This document shows positions 12,331 through 24,655 of a DNA stretch of 64,000 nt, piece after piece. Each line of letters starts with the position of its first letter. Position 1 is the first letter of the stretch. The position numbers were made by a program, and so were the translations under genes. Where the stretch lies: NCBI GenBank assembly GCA_949987705.1, contig OX465285.1:87057975-87121974 (forward strand), given 5' to 3'. This DNA is from Thereva unica. Taxonomy: Eukaryota; Arthropoda; Insecta; Diptera; Therevidae. The notes below the pieces were generated by a model. That model was not told the origin of the DNA, ran no database searches, and saw nothing but the letters and a program-made list of their open reading frames with translations.

Positions 12331-14880
12331 TTAGCGCTAACTAGACTAGTGGTCCAACTTGCCAAGCGGAGAGTCTACTTCGATGGAAAACGGTGTTGAA
12401 AGAGAAGGGAGAAATAGATCAAAGGGATGAAATCCTTAGCCTTGTAAAGTCACGTCATTTCTAGTATACAGAACTCCCTATGATTGAAGAAGTTTGGTTT
12501 CAACGTATACTCAGTCACCTCAATAGGTATAGGTTGCGGGCCTCGGCATGATCAAGTGTGGAATTTTTTTTCTTATTTAGGCTCTTCGAACTGACGGTAA
12601 TGAAGCAACATAAAAACGAACAGAAGCATACACTGTTTGAAGACACAACTTCTGGCAACTACTATACGAAAAGGACTTATTTTGGAAATCGTGCAGAGTC
12701 AGAACCATCGTAGCTGAACCTAGAATCTTCTTTTTCACTGCAGTCCCTTATTCACTAATTTTTTTATCCAGACATATTATTTTATTTATTCTTTCTTCAT
12801 TCTCTGTTTTACTAGCAATCATTTCCATCTTATTACTCTATCTTATAATTTGCATATGCATCTGTAATCTCACTCATCTCTAAGCTTGCATGCATCCGTT
12901 TTTTTTTATTCCAACTTTATCTAATTGATTCCTTACTCATGTAAAATATAACATTAAACAATCAAAACATTCCAGCTACATACAATGAAATGAGATTGCA
13001 AAATTTATAATCCCCACAATTTCTGCTAAAAGATTATTGACATTGGAGTAAAAAGTATAGGCCATAAACAAGTCAGAAAGTTAAATAAAATTGACACAAA
13101 TAAAGTTTGACTGCGCTATAATTAAGGCTAATTAACGTGAATGCATTGCAGCACCAATTGACATTGGTATTCAGCGATAGGGTATGTGAATTCGTATGTA
13201 CACGATATATATATATATATATATATATCTACATAGATTTGTTGTAAATTCCCACAGCAGCAGAAATATTGCTGTTAATTAGGACTTTGTTGTAGAATAT
13301 ACATGATCCTCCAGACAAACCAAACAAGAGCAGCTGAACGTTTTTTTTTACCTTAGCTTAAACCGATCGGACATAATCGATCTCATTAGAAATTTATTTG
13401 GCAGATGCTAATTATACAAGCGATCCATCCAGAGACGTTTTCTCAGCGGCATGCAGTTCACTACACATACCCAGCCATATCTATATATACACGATCACCT
13501 GAAATATTATTATACCCTCCCTGCCTCCGCCCTTATCTCCTCTTTTAAGGTGCTGAAAGGTGCGCAATTTCAAGATAGATACACCGTGAAACAGAAAAGC
13601 CCCAATGATTGGTAGAGAGCGAGCAGGGCAGCGCAGCAGCGCGGCTTGTGTTGCCTTCTTATAGAGAATGAATCGATGCCGATGATCATGTCAAATCTGT
13701 TCAGGTGGAAGTCGGTATGATCGATAGAAACAGAATGTGAAGACACTACCTACCTAGATATTATTAAGCCTAACGCTGGGGCATCGAGGTGAATGTTTGC
13801 TTATGTTCTTGTCAGGAATCGGTATTTAGCTTGACCTAATCTTACCATCGTGACAACTTTCACAAGGGTCTAGTATCTGTCAGGTTCACTCGATCGTTTC
13901 GTTTTGCTTAGTCGCTCGGGGACTCATTCTTTAGCCATGCCAAGCGAGTAATGTTAAGCGATTTCTATATGCAGAATCGAAATCATCTAGGAATCTATGA
14001 GGATCGATTTTAATCTCCTTGGCTAATCTCATTTGATTATTTTTGGTATGATGCATCTCTGCTGCATGGGGATTTTTACAAAGTTACGATTTGTTGATCG
14101 TAAAAGTGTAATCAGCAAAGGGTTGACGAAAGCCAGAAGTCTGGATTAGTTTAAGTTTTCACCTAGGAATGTGGTATTAATCAAATAACATTGGTATAGA
14201 AGCTAGATCGTCTTAGGCTGTACTAGCGCCTGCCTTCGTGAATTAAAGTCTGAACTGGGAATTTAGTTCCTTGAACGTATATTGTGGCCCTGTAATTAGT
14301 TCAAAGAAGGAAACTTTTTGTGAAAGTTTAAATTTAGGAGCCACCCTTTGTACTACCAGTCCAGCATGTCATACTCGTGTAATAGTAAAATGTCTAGGAG
14401 TACGCTTGGTTCGAAGGAAGCAATAGAGGACAGGATAGGTTAATAGAAGTCTGGAAAGTGCTGGAGAAGGTTGTGATATACCTTGCATTTGAACACCTGG
14501 ATATGGTAGGAGTTCACATCAAAGAGAAGAAATTTGTATGATTGTAACAAAAATTAAAACAACAGTTGCTGCAACTGCAACAAGTTCGCACGGAGTTAAC
14601 ACCCTTGCACGGCACCCGAAACAGACACGGTACGCCTGAGTAAAAATAAAACTCGCCGTCACTTGGCAAGAAATAAAGCCCTATACGACTAAGTAAAAAT
14701 TTTATGCATCCAAATGCAGCCTGCTACAGGTACGTACCAATAAAAATCCATCGAATAGTCCAAACGAAGAAGCACGGTACGCTCACACTTTTTTAGACTA
14801 AAGGAAGCAAAATTGTGCCTTTAAAAAATTGTACAGGGCGAAGAACACGGGCAATTAATTATCTTGTTGATCATAAAGGA
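12331..14880. other. Non-coding stretch
   Basis: No supported gene. Contains the AT dinucleotide run at 13205-13228 and a GC-richer block at 13600-13660. The rest is unclassified. Confidence 0.4.
13205..13228. repeat. (AT)n microsatellite
   Basis: Twelve AT repeats in a row. Confidence 0.95.
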
Positions 14881-14975
14881 TGCCATTAACACACTCAGTA
14901 GGCCGGTCCTCATTAGATTGAGTAAGTCAAGCAGCATTAGACGTGGTTAGTACTTAGTTGGGGGACCGCTTGTGT
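14881..14975 (+). repeat. 5S rRNA-like segment, probable 5S-derived SINE
   Basis: GGTTAGTACTTAGTTGGGGG followed by ACCGCTTG is almost identical to the internal control region of animal 5S rRNA, and AAGTCAAGCAGCATTAGACG matches the part just before it. The 5' third is weaker and the 3' end of 5S is replaced by a T-rich run. A second partial copy at 25710-25756 has different flanks. I infer a SINE with a 5S-type head rather than a working 5S gene. Confidence 0.7.
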
Positions 14976-15627
14976 TTTTGTTTGGAATGGTCTATGCCAA
15001 TGTGGCTGCAGGGGAAGTTTGAGATTTTCATGCCTGTAGCGATAACGTGCATACTATGCGTTCTTAGTTGTGGGCGGGCATATACTTTTCAAAAAATTAA
15101 CCAGCTAAAATTATGTTTACTGGGGAGGATATTATGAAACATTTTCCAGGCTCCAGTGACTCTAAGATATCCGATTGACGTGTGATGCATGATCCTTGTC
15201 TAGCTGACTAAGTCCCACGAGTTTGCACAGGTTTCGAGGATGGAGCAGGGTGGTGGCAGAAAGATATTCAGAAAGGCAGAGTTCAAAGCACTCCTCGACC
15301 GGGAACAACAGTTTGATGGGCTTTAATTAGCAGTTCGAAGCTATATTAGCCTTTCACAGCTTCTCTAACATAATATTATGTAACGTGCTGCTTGACCCCT
15401 TTTCACTTGGAATGTAGCGTAGCGTTTTACAAGACCCCTCTTTCTCCAATACGCCTTACATAATTTTCTACCATAGCTTCGAAGAATCTCGAATTAACGA
15501 AATCTAGTTTTTTACTCTATTAGCGATTTTTCGATCAGAGGTTTCATGTCGGTTTCACACCGTTTCTTGCAAAAGTTTCTCAACTTGGAATTTGTGTGTA
15601 TCAATAATTGTAACTGTTCCACTAGAA

Positions 15628-16470
15628 ACTTTCATTTTCAAAATAAAATTAAATTTTCAATTAAAAATTCATCTCTTAAAATATCCTAATATCATAGATC
15701 CATAATTTTTTGTTCAAAAATCAATCGAAATTTTAAAAATCACGCGCTGAATTAGCTAAATCTAATGCTGAATAAAAAAATCTCTTTCCTATTACGTTCG
15801 CACATATATTTTTAACATATTTAAAAATATATAACAGTTATTCTTTGCTAAATTCGTCATTTAAGAACTAGTTTTCTAATTTTATCAATATTTACTATAT
15901 CATCTTTCATTTTCAAAGTAGGTACAATTAAACTTTCAATCAAAAATTCATCTTTTAAAATATGCTAATAATTTACAAGCACGATTTTTTGTTGAAAAAT
16001 GAATCGAAATTTTGAATATCATGTGCTGAATATGCGCTGAATTACCTAAAACTAATGCTGAATAAAAAAATCTTTTTCCTATACTTTTGACACACATTTT
16101 TTAAGATATTTCAGACCAGATAATCACAATTATTGCCAGATTCGACATTTAAGTAATAATTTTCTAGTTTTATGATTATCTTTATTTTCAAATAACAATT
16201 ACGTTTTAATATTCAAAATTCATCTCTTATAATATTCTAATATCACAGATCTACGATTTTTTGTTGAAAAATCAAATGTAATTTTAAATATCATGCGCTG
16301 AATACGCGCTGAATTACCTAAAACTAATGCTGAATAAAAAAATCTTTTTCCCATTGCTTTGGCACATATATTTTGAACATATTTCAAAAGATACAACCAT
16401 AATTATTCTTGCATTCGACATTTAAGAACTAATTTAATAATATGTTTCTAGCTTTATCAATATCTACCAC
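15628..16470 (+). repeat. Tandem repeat array, about 275 bp unit, three copies
   Basis: Three head-to-tail units; the shared anchor AAAATTCATC ends near 15670, 15949 and 16221, giving periods near 279 and 272. Each unit carries TGCTGAAT and CGCTGAATTA motifs followed by ATGCTGAATAAAAAAATC. Related units occur at 28255-29075 (same strand) and 33000-33725 (opposite strand). Confidence 0.85.
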
Positions 16471-19034
16471 ATCTGCTCAAACTAAATTAAACTCATGCTT
16501 TTTATAGAATTTATAAACATTAAGTAAGCTCACTAACCTCATTTAATCATAAGCAATACGTTGATTAATGCCATTCCCAACAAATTTTCACCTCTCAGAT
16601 TGCCTCCATACATTAAATCAATTCTATGATAACTTCTCTACTACAAAACATCAACAACATATCAAAAAACACCATCTTATTATAAGTAAGAAATCCCCAC
16701 ACTTTTAGCACTCTTTCAGGCTATGGGTAAAAAAGGTAGGGCAAACATTTTATCATTTTGATTTCCGTTGGGTAATAACAATAATAATAATTATTGTTGT
16801 TAAAATAAGTCCAAAAACTGTCGAAGACTATGCACAGAGCCCCAGTTATAAGAGGCATAGTCCAGAAGTTATGTGCACAATCAACCATGACCTGCTTCAA
16901 TGAGAAATTACCTCACGATCACATCGTAACCATTTATGACTGGAACAGATACGAGTTGATATTATAAGAAAAACATGGAAAAAACCCCTCATAGTCTATG
17001 ATCATCATATAAATTCTAGCCAAGCTCACACAGAGAGCCTTTCTGCAATGCGCAATGCTTAATATAAAAGATTGAAGCTCGCTATGCAGTGTATAGTATA
17101 GAAATATAGTCTTTCTCCTTCCTGGCATGTCTGAATGGTGAATGGTGCAATCATCTGTCTGTCTGTCCGTCCGTATTGCAACAGCTCTGCGCACATTTCT
17201 GTATTTCATGTGGTAGTGTTGCAGTGGCATTGGACTTTTAGGATAGATACCAATCATCCTCTGTCCATTCTCCTGCGCGCGTACGCCATTAATTATAAGT
17301 TAGACAATATATTCAATTCGTCTTGCATTCCAACACTTTAATTACAGATTTACTGCCTTAAATATGGACTTTTCCGATGAGGCACTGGGACAAGCTGCAA
17401 ACCAAGTCTGTCTTCTATTATGATCGACTAGCTGTGGCTGTGGGGATTGGGATTAAGGTGAAAAGTTTGATACTAGCTTGAAAGAGCACATAGATCCAAT
17501 TATCAGCAATAAAGATGATAATAAAAATCACATCAATTTTTCTACTGCATAGTGAGAGAATCAACTTTCTAAGATCAAGCTCTAAATCCAGGTCAAATCG
17601 TTTACAGTGTTTCCAGTAATTTTCTGGGCGATTTCCAGATTACGTAGGAAAAGTGCTGGCGAATTACTTTTTGAAAAAAAGCACAAAAATTGACCATTTT
17701 GAGGGCTCAATCGTCGTCACTTTTGAATTGATTCCGTTAAGCGCGCGCAATAAAGTGGCAGCCAAGAGAGTGCCCCCCATTATGTTGTACTTGTGTCGAC
17801 CTTACCCACCTTTCGCCTTCAACAGGTTGCAGGGATTTTAATTTATATCGGCGGCCCAACCATATCATCTCTCCTTCTAGAATACTACTTGAACCAATGG
17901 CGGACTACATATATATCTCTCCACCATCACAGGTGGTTACAGGTGGTTCACGATTTTTTGCCAGCGATTATCCAATAATTCACTTCTGTATGATCATTTC
18001 ATTGTTCTGGCGGCCCTCATTCTGCGCTACCGTCGTCGTCCCCGCCGTCTTCCTGCTGTAAGAGGAGAAACAACTTGCCCATGCAGCTACCATAGATCTT
18101 TGGTGGCTTTTCATGGACTTTAGGTATATAGCAGTTATTAAGCCAATATCTCCTACATAGGAGCCCTCCTCCTTCCGCCTGCGCCGGCCTCAATATCGAA
18201 GATCGTTTCAGCGGAAGAAAACTGTTTTCGCGAAAACAAAAAAAGATTTTTCGCGTCCTATTTAGATCTGTTATATAGCGTTATACGTTACTCAATATAC
18301 CTACGATTCTCTCAAGCGGTACAGTTTCTACTGCTGTGTTCCGTATGGTAGTTTAAAATAGTCGATTCTTACTGAACCGCCCACTTCATACGGTAATTCT
18401 TGGATCGTGATCGTGTAAGATCTCATCATCGCAAAAAAAAAATTCACTTTTCCAAAAGACTATTGAATGGTTCGGAATTTAATGTTAAATCCGGTGCTTA
18501 GGGAGCACTTTGCTCACTCGGAATTTGCTCAACAGATGAAGATGAGTATTTTATAAGATATTCGCGGGCCTTGTAATGAAATGTGCTACCGCGGTTTGTT
18601 TCGATCGATTTCAATGGGGGATAAGGATATGCGCAATCATGCAAGTTTCATCATTTGTTTTAAAGTGGGGGGGGGGGGGGGGATAATCGGATTATGGGCA
18701 GCTAACCGATTCAGTTTTGAGAGTTTGCTTAAGTGGTTTAGGAATTAAGGTTAGCTACTAACAAATCGAAGTGTTGTTTATGGTAATAGAACTATACTTT
18801 CTAACTAGAGTCAATCTAAGTAATCTATGGTTAAGAAATGTGGCTGCTATCCTAGAGATAATAGCCTCGAGTTCCGCTAGAGATAACTGACTTTTCACAT
18901 TCCTCCTTTGCTTCATTCTTTATAGATTTCCTCTGATTCTGCCTTCACCCATCGCCAGCGAGAATACCACCGTGTTCGGCACACTAGTTTATCTTACCCC
19001 CAAGGCGAGCCAATAGATGTTTCACATAAAAATC
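16471..19034. other. Non-coding stretch
   Basis: No supported gene. Includes a GTCTGTCTGTCCGTCCG run near 17155 and a 16-base G run at 18667-18682. Short open frames at 16934-17978 have no recognisable domains. Confidence 0.4.
18667..18682 (+). repeat. Poly(G) run
   Basis: Sixteen consecutive G residues, able to form stacked G structures and prone to length error. Confidence 0.9.
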
Positions 19035-19545
19035 TAAAATCTAATCTGATAACTCAACTGTTAAACCCTAACTGGACTGTTAAATATTATGTACATTCAA
19101 ATTCAACTGTAAACTCTAAGCTGGCTTCTCAACTCAACCAAATATTAGCTCAACTCAACTTTTAATTCATCTCTATACTCTATACGGAAATCTCAACTCA
19201 ACTCTTTACTCAATTATACACGAATCTTTTTATTGTACTGAACTATTAACACAATTTAACTTTATTCAACTGGACTGAATTCTTAACTCAACTTTCAAGC
19301 CAACTCTTTAAAAACAACCTTATTCAACTCAACTCAATATTTTGCTCAATTTTTATCCCATCTCATAACTCAACTTAACTGAACCCAACTCGACTAAACT
19401 CTTAACTTAATTTTTAACCGAAATCGAATTAACTCTGAACTCAAACTAACTCACCTCAACACTTATCTCAGTTCAACTCAACTCAACCAACTCGTTACTG
19501 AACTCAATTTAGCTGAACTTAGTTTAACCAAGGCAAATATTACGA
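19035..19545 (+). repeat. Degenerate CTCAA pentanucleotide array
   Basis: About 500 bp rich in CTCAACTCAACT units, interrupted but always returning to the five-base beat. The complementary form (TTGAG) occurs at 43310-43505. Confidence 0.85.
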
Positions 19546-19559
19546 CTTGCTGTCATAGC

Positions 19560-19760
19560 GAAACACAAATTGTCGTCAAAGGCCGATTTTCGAGTTTCAG
19601 AATGGCCGCCCAAATATGACCGAAATTTAAAATGACCGCCCAAACATATTTGCTAGCTGTATGCTTATCACAAATAGGGAAGGTTGCAAATAACCAATTT
19701 ATGTTCAACACTAATAGATTCAAAATGGCGGGGCCAAATTCGAGGACGAATTTTGCCAAT
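19560..19760. repeat. AATGGCCGCC-type short repeats
   Basis: Several variants of the motif AAAATGGCCGCCCAAA, spaced 30-130 bases apart. The antisense reading gives the repeated peptide AILNFG/AILKLE, explaining an 84-codon open frame that I do not regard as a gene. The same motif follows the TTGAG array at 43630-43720. Confidence 0.7.
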
Positions 19761-20455
19761 TGTGTTTCGATTCCAATGAAAATCGTACATTTCCAATAGC
19801 TTTTCATAAATTCATAAAACGATCACAAACAAATTTATTGAAATTTAAACAGGACAAAGTCTTTTGGGTCAGCTATAGGTTAATAAAATGCATGAAATTT
19901 ATTAAAATGGATGCCGGTGCTACCACATAAACCAAAATATTTCTTCACAGTCAATTGACGATGGCTTCAAAGCTCTTATTATAAAATTTCAGTTTGAGAC
20001 ATAATATGTATTTCCCGAAATCCACTGAAACAACAATAGTATACAAGTCCACATTAGGGCAAATTTTGTTTCAAAATAGCTTTTCTGTCGGGCATTGCTG
20101 TTGGCTATACTCACAAAACCAGATATACACTAGGGAGCACTTGATTACCCTCACATGAAATTTCGATGTAAAACTTGCTGCAGCATGCCTATCCCTGCGA
20201 AATTTTTGTTAAATATTTCTGGTCCGTTATTTCAAAATTCCTAGTAATCAAAATAATTCAAAGAACTAAAAGTAACGGGAAATTCCAATTTTTGAATATT
20301 ATGTGTTTTGCAAGAGGAGCACTTGATTACCCTCATCAGTTTCTTTCTGTTATTATTAGCATAAAAGTGCAGTGAAGCTGAGGAATTTGTATTTAATTAA
20401 ACTTTTACTTCTTTCAAATAGTGCTTTTAAGTGTTTTGCGTGTCAGTTTGAAAAT

Positions 20456-20978
20456 ATGGATCGCGGGAAAACTCTATCCCAAGAAGAAATAGGCAAAATT
20501 CTTGCATTCAAGCAAAAGAATTATTCAAACAGGGAAATCGCGAGGAAAATTGGACGAAATTCGTGGACTATTAACAACTTTTTGAAAGACCCCGAAAATT
20601 ATGGGCCAAATAGAAAAGGCCGCACATCAACGGCGATAACCGAGCGGGAGAGTAGGTCAATTTTACGTGAAGTGTCCAACTCCACGTCAACCGCTCGAAA
20701 GATAAAGGAAAAAGCCGGAGTTTCAGCGAGTGTTTGGACGGTTCGGAGGGTAATTAAGCAATCCCCAAAGATTCGCCACAAAATACTACAAAAAAAAAAA
20801 TGCTCTTGCATGAACGTCATAGGGATGCCAGATTAAGGTTTTGTAGAAATTATCTAAGTTGGAGGAGTGAGTGGGAACACGTGATTTTTTCGGACGAGAA
20901 AAAATTTAATCTGGATGGTCCTGACGGGTTTCAACATTATTTCCACGATATGCGAAAATCTGAGCTGTTCCTATCTCG
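20456..20978 (+). pseudogene. Tc1-family transposase N-terminal half, left arm (frameshifted)
   Basis: Begins MDRGKTLSQEEIGKILAFKQ, a helix-turn-helix for end binding. A second DNA-binding helix (VSASVWTVRRVIKQS) follows, then HVIFSDEKKFNLDGPDGF with the first catalytic aspartate of the DDE triad. An A-run at about 20790-20800 has a length change that shifts the frame and ends the ORF at 20836. The spacer continues the protein for about 17 residues (FQHYFHDMRKSELFLS) before the inverted arm begins. No second D or E. Confidence 0.88.
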
Positions 20979-21448
20979 TCAGGACCATCCAGATTAAATT
21001 TTTTCTCGTCCGAAAAAATCACGTGTTCCCACTCACTCCTCCAACTTAGATAATTTCTACAAAACCTTAATCTGGCATCCCTATGACGTTCATGCAAGAG
21101 CGTTTTTTTTTTTTGTAGTATTTTGTGGCGAATCTTTGGGGATTGCTTAATTACCCTCCGAACCGTCCAAACACTCGCTGAAACTCCGGCTTTTTCCTTT
21201 ATCTTTCGAGCGGTTGACCTGGAGTTGGACACTTCACGTAAAATTGACCTACTCTCCCGCTCGGTTGTCGCCGTTGATGTGCGGCCTTTTCTATTTGGCC
21301 CATAATTTTCGGGGTCTTTCAAAAAGTTGTTCATAGTCCACGAATTTCGTCCAATTTTCCTCGCGATTTCCCTGTTTGAATAATTCTTTTGCTTGAATGC
21401 AAGAATTTTGCCTATTTCTTCTTGGGATAGAGTTTTCCCGCGACCCAT
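20906..21448 (-). pseudogene. Tc1-family transposase N-terminal half, right arm
   Basis: Inverted copy of the left-arm gene with ATG at 21448. Here the A-run keeps the frame, so it stays open through the first catalytic region (HVIFSDEKKFNLDGPD), then crosses the centre of the inverted repeat and ends in unrelated codons at 20906. Truncated by the duplication. A few substitutions from the left arm (for example MGRG for MDRG) show the arms have begun to diverge. Confidence 0.88.
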
Positions 21449-21780
21449 ATTTTCAAACTGACACGCAAAACACTTAAAAGCACTATTTGAAAGAAGTAAA
21501 AGTTTAATTAAATACAAATTCCTCAGCTTCACTGCACTTTTATGCTAATAATAACAGAAAGAAACTGATGAGGGTAATCAAGTGCTCCTCTTGCAAAACA
21601 CATAATATTCAAAAATTGGAATTTCCCGTTACTTTTAGTTCTTTGAATTATTTTGATTACTAGGAATTTCGAAATAACGGACCAGAAATATTTAACAAAA
21701 ATTTCGCAGGGATAGGCTTGCTGCAGCAAGTTTTACATCGAAATTTCATGTGAGGGTAATCAAGTGCTCCCTAGTGTATA

Positions 21781-22729
21781 TGGGCGATTCTCCAGAACAT
21801 TTAACTTGAGCTAATTGGAAAAATGAAATTTCAAATTGATAGCACAACCGTGCCATGATATTTTGTGTGTTTCTTACTTCATAAATAAATGTTTTCTGAT
21901 GTAGAACATTAAAAAATTCAATGCGCATATTTTTTTTATGAAAACATGACATGACATGGTTGCAATTTTGACATTTCAAATTCGGATGGTTACAATTTTG
22001 ACATTCGCTTAAATTACTTTTTTTTAAGATTCATGAAACAATTTAAGCGAAGGAAACGTTACATATGATTTAACTAGTTACAATAGGTCATAAGAAATTT
22101 TACGGGGATGAATTTAATGTAATATGAGCAAATTAATTGCAGTTACAACTTTGACATTTAAATGTAACCTACGTTCACGTTAGCCAGTTTTGCCCAAAAA
22201 TAACCAATTTCAACTTATTTTTGTCACAAAATGTATGCACATGTTCGTTAGTGTCTGAACAATAAGTGCGTTTAAAAAATTTTATGATAAAATGAGACAG
22301 TTTGGAGTACTTCGACTTACCATGCGGGTTACAACTTTAACGTCAAAACCTAGGGACAAACTTCAGAGTTGTTTTTTGGAAAATATAGCGATTTGACACT
22401 GCACCGAACACAACTGCATTTTTCCTTAAGAGTTAAACTACAACTTTTCACTTTTCACTATTTGTTTCAACGCTTCCTATCACAAATATAAATAGTTTTT
22501 CATTCAGATTAGCGCTAAAGACAGGCCGAAAAGTGACAGGTAACGGAACATTTTTTCAAATTTCATTGCAAAATATCGTTTTAAATGACTTCGTACTTAT
22601 ATCTCATTGCTCATTAATAATTTCTTAACATTATCGATAGCTTCTTTTATTTTTAATCTTCCTACAAAAATTGTAATTCATAAAAATTTTGAAGCGACAA
22701 GCAGGTTAAAAGTTCCGGAGAATCGCCCA
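21781..22729. mobile_element. TA-flanked non-autonomous DNA transposon (949 bp)
   Basis: Ends TGGGCGATTCTCCAGAAC on the left and, inverted, TGGGCGATTCTCCGGAAC on the right, with similarity continuing to about 27 bases. TA lies on both sides (21779-21780 and 22730-22731). No transposase. It starts only two bases after the TA of the neighbouring Tc1 element. Confidence 0.85.
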
Positions 22730-22744
22730 TATGCATTCTGAAAA

Positions 22745-23030
22745 AGTATCATTAAATTACGCGAAGCTTTTATTTCGTGAAGTGAAAAAAGCTTTGATCG
22801 ATTGCGGAAGCTTTTTACTTCTTTAAGAAAGCTTTTATACAATAAAATTATAGCCAGGTCATCAACCGAAAGCTTTTATTGAAAAAGCTCATGTTTTGTT
22901 TGTGATGTCATAAAAGCTTACATATTACCCAAGAATGATATTTTGTGACGTTAAAAAAGCTTTAATCGATTCGATAAGAGTTTTAATTCTTTAAGAAAGC
23001 GTTAATATAATAAAATTTATAGCTTTGGTT
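22745..23030. repeat. AAAAGCTTTT-rich dispersed repeat, copy 1
   Basis: Many AAGCTTTT/AAAAGCTT motifs. The block CAACCGAAAGCTTTTATTGA with AAAAAGCTCATG and CATAAAAGCTTACATATTAC recurs at 24577-24640. Confidence 0.7.
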
Positions 23031-24564
23031 CTAATTCTGTGGTAATAAATAGTTCTGGTAAGACTAGTATAAACTAGCATAGAAAATTAGAAGCTTACTT
23101 CTTTTGTGTTATAGTTTAGGGTATTTTTTCTCCATAGACGTTAAGAATATTATTCATGTTAACTCATTTGGACTATTCCCGGCATCTTTACGAGATTTTA
23201 AACGTGCAGAAAAGCTGATTTTGATAATAATTATTTCTTGTAAGCATCTACCAGTGACTGTTTGTAGTCAATGAACCATGGTCCGATTTTTTTAGCATAA
23301 TCTTAAAAGAAGGTTACTGCAAAATTATGTTTGTTGAACTATCTCAAATAACATTCTTAGCTTAATTTATTCATTTTTGGTGAACATAAGCATCTCCACA
23401 GTAACCTCATACCTTATAACCCTTTAATTCTTTCCGGGATCAAATGAGAAATCACTGATCATCCATTGTCCTAATGGATTTACCAATGCCTACCAAATTT
23501 AGGAAACACTTGCAGCATTTCAATTATCGCATACACCAACAACTCTCTGATCTCAGGCTATAAAATAAAAAATTGTTATGAGCCTGGCGGCAACCTTAGT
23601 TCAGCTACCTCTCATCAAAGCACCTGAGTTAATACAGAATCCTGTGCGGATGGACAAATAAAAAAAGGCCCTACAAAAACTTTCTTGTGTGTATCGAGGG
23701 GGAGGGCAAGGCGGAGGCAAGTGATTGAAATTTGTTATTTTCCCTGAAATTGATTCGCAGTTTTTATTTGGGCTTTCTCGAATTATGATCGGTGGTGAAC
23801 ATCGACGAATTGTACATATATATATACAATCCACGATCAGTTGAAGGAGCCGCTAAAGATCACTGTGGATCGTGGAACAGAATCTGGTCCTAGCCGGAAT
23901 CCGACTGGTTTTTTTTTTGGTTTTTTTTTCTTCCTTATTTTTCATTTTGGTATGGCTTGACTTTTCGCGCTTACCTTTACCTCTTTCTCTCTGTGTGTTG
24001 TGTTATTCTCATTTGGGAAATCAATTTTGTCGGCTTGGGTGGCAGCTAACATCTCGGATGGTATGGTGTCGCCTTCAGTTGGACACAAATCAATTGAATG
24101 CTGAAATTTTCTTGATCTTCTTTTTGAATCAAATAAAAGCAAAAATTTCCGTTATAAAATTATCATTAAACAATTACTTACTTGGGGGCTTTGGTGTGAA
24201 ATTGCGTTTAAGAATATGTTATACGGTAAGAGCCGGCCCGGTAATGAATTCTGAATTGATTAAGTGATTTTTCACTTTTTTGTGACTTGGTGGAAGGTAT
24301 TTAAGATCGGATTTGTTTTTTTTTTATTATGGAAATCGATCTTTTTCATTCCGTTTAGGTATTAAGTCCTTTTCGATGTCTTGTAATATCAATATATGTC
24401 TTTTGTGGTTGGCGCTCGAAGGTGCATATATACATATTAATATTAATTCTTTTGGACACTGAAATCTGTGGATATAATTAAAAACACTTGATAATCATTA
24501 ATTAATTAGTAAAACAGTTATTTGCATTGTCAATAATTCGTTTTTGTTTAATTAATACAAAAAA
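23031..24564. other. Non-coding stretch
   Basis: No supported gene. The 131-codon frame at 23872-24267 is T-rich with a poly(F) stretch and no domain; I do not call it. Confidence 0.4.
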
Positions 24565-24655
24565 GCCAAGACAACAACCGAAAGCTTTTTACTCAAAAAG
24601 CTCATTGGTTGTTAGTGTCGTCATAAAAGCTTAGATATTACAATAATGATGAAAA
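24565..24655. repeat. AAAAGCTTTT-rich dispersed repeat, copy 2
   Basis: Close relative of 22850-22945, in the same orientation. Confidence 0.7.

Larger units (their letters stand above)
20128..21776. mobile_element. Fold-back Tc1-type transposon (5' half duplicated head to head)
   Basis: A 1649 bp element flanked by TA at both ends (20126-20127 and 21777-21778). The outer ends read CACTAGGGAGCACTTGATTA on the left and its complement on the right. The left arm (20128-20926) and right arm (20979-21776) are nearly perfect inverted copies of about 799 bp, separated by a 52 bp spacer. Each arm holds the terminal repeat, an inner second copy of GAGCACTTGATTACCCTCA (near 20314 and 21568) and the 5' half of the transposase gene. 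The 3' half, with the other catalytic residues, is absent. It cannot encode a full transposase. Confidence 0.92.

Noticed and set aside
14881..14975. Functional 5S rRNA gene
   Set aside because: The 5' third and 3' end do not match 5S rRNA, and the second copy is truncated.
19553..19807. 84-codon minus ORF with repeated AILNFG peptide
   Set aside because: Arises from the AATGGCCGCC short repeats; the same motif at 43.6 kb opens other frames on both strands.
23872..24267. 131-codon hydrophobic ORF
   Set aside because: Driven by T-runs; reads as poly-Phe/Leu with no consistent membrane protein pattern or conserved motif.
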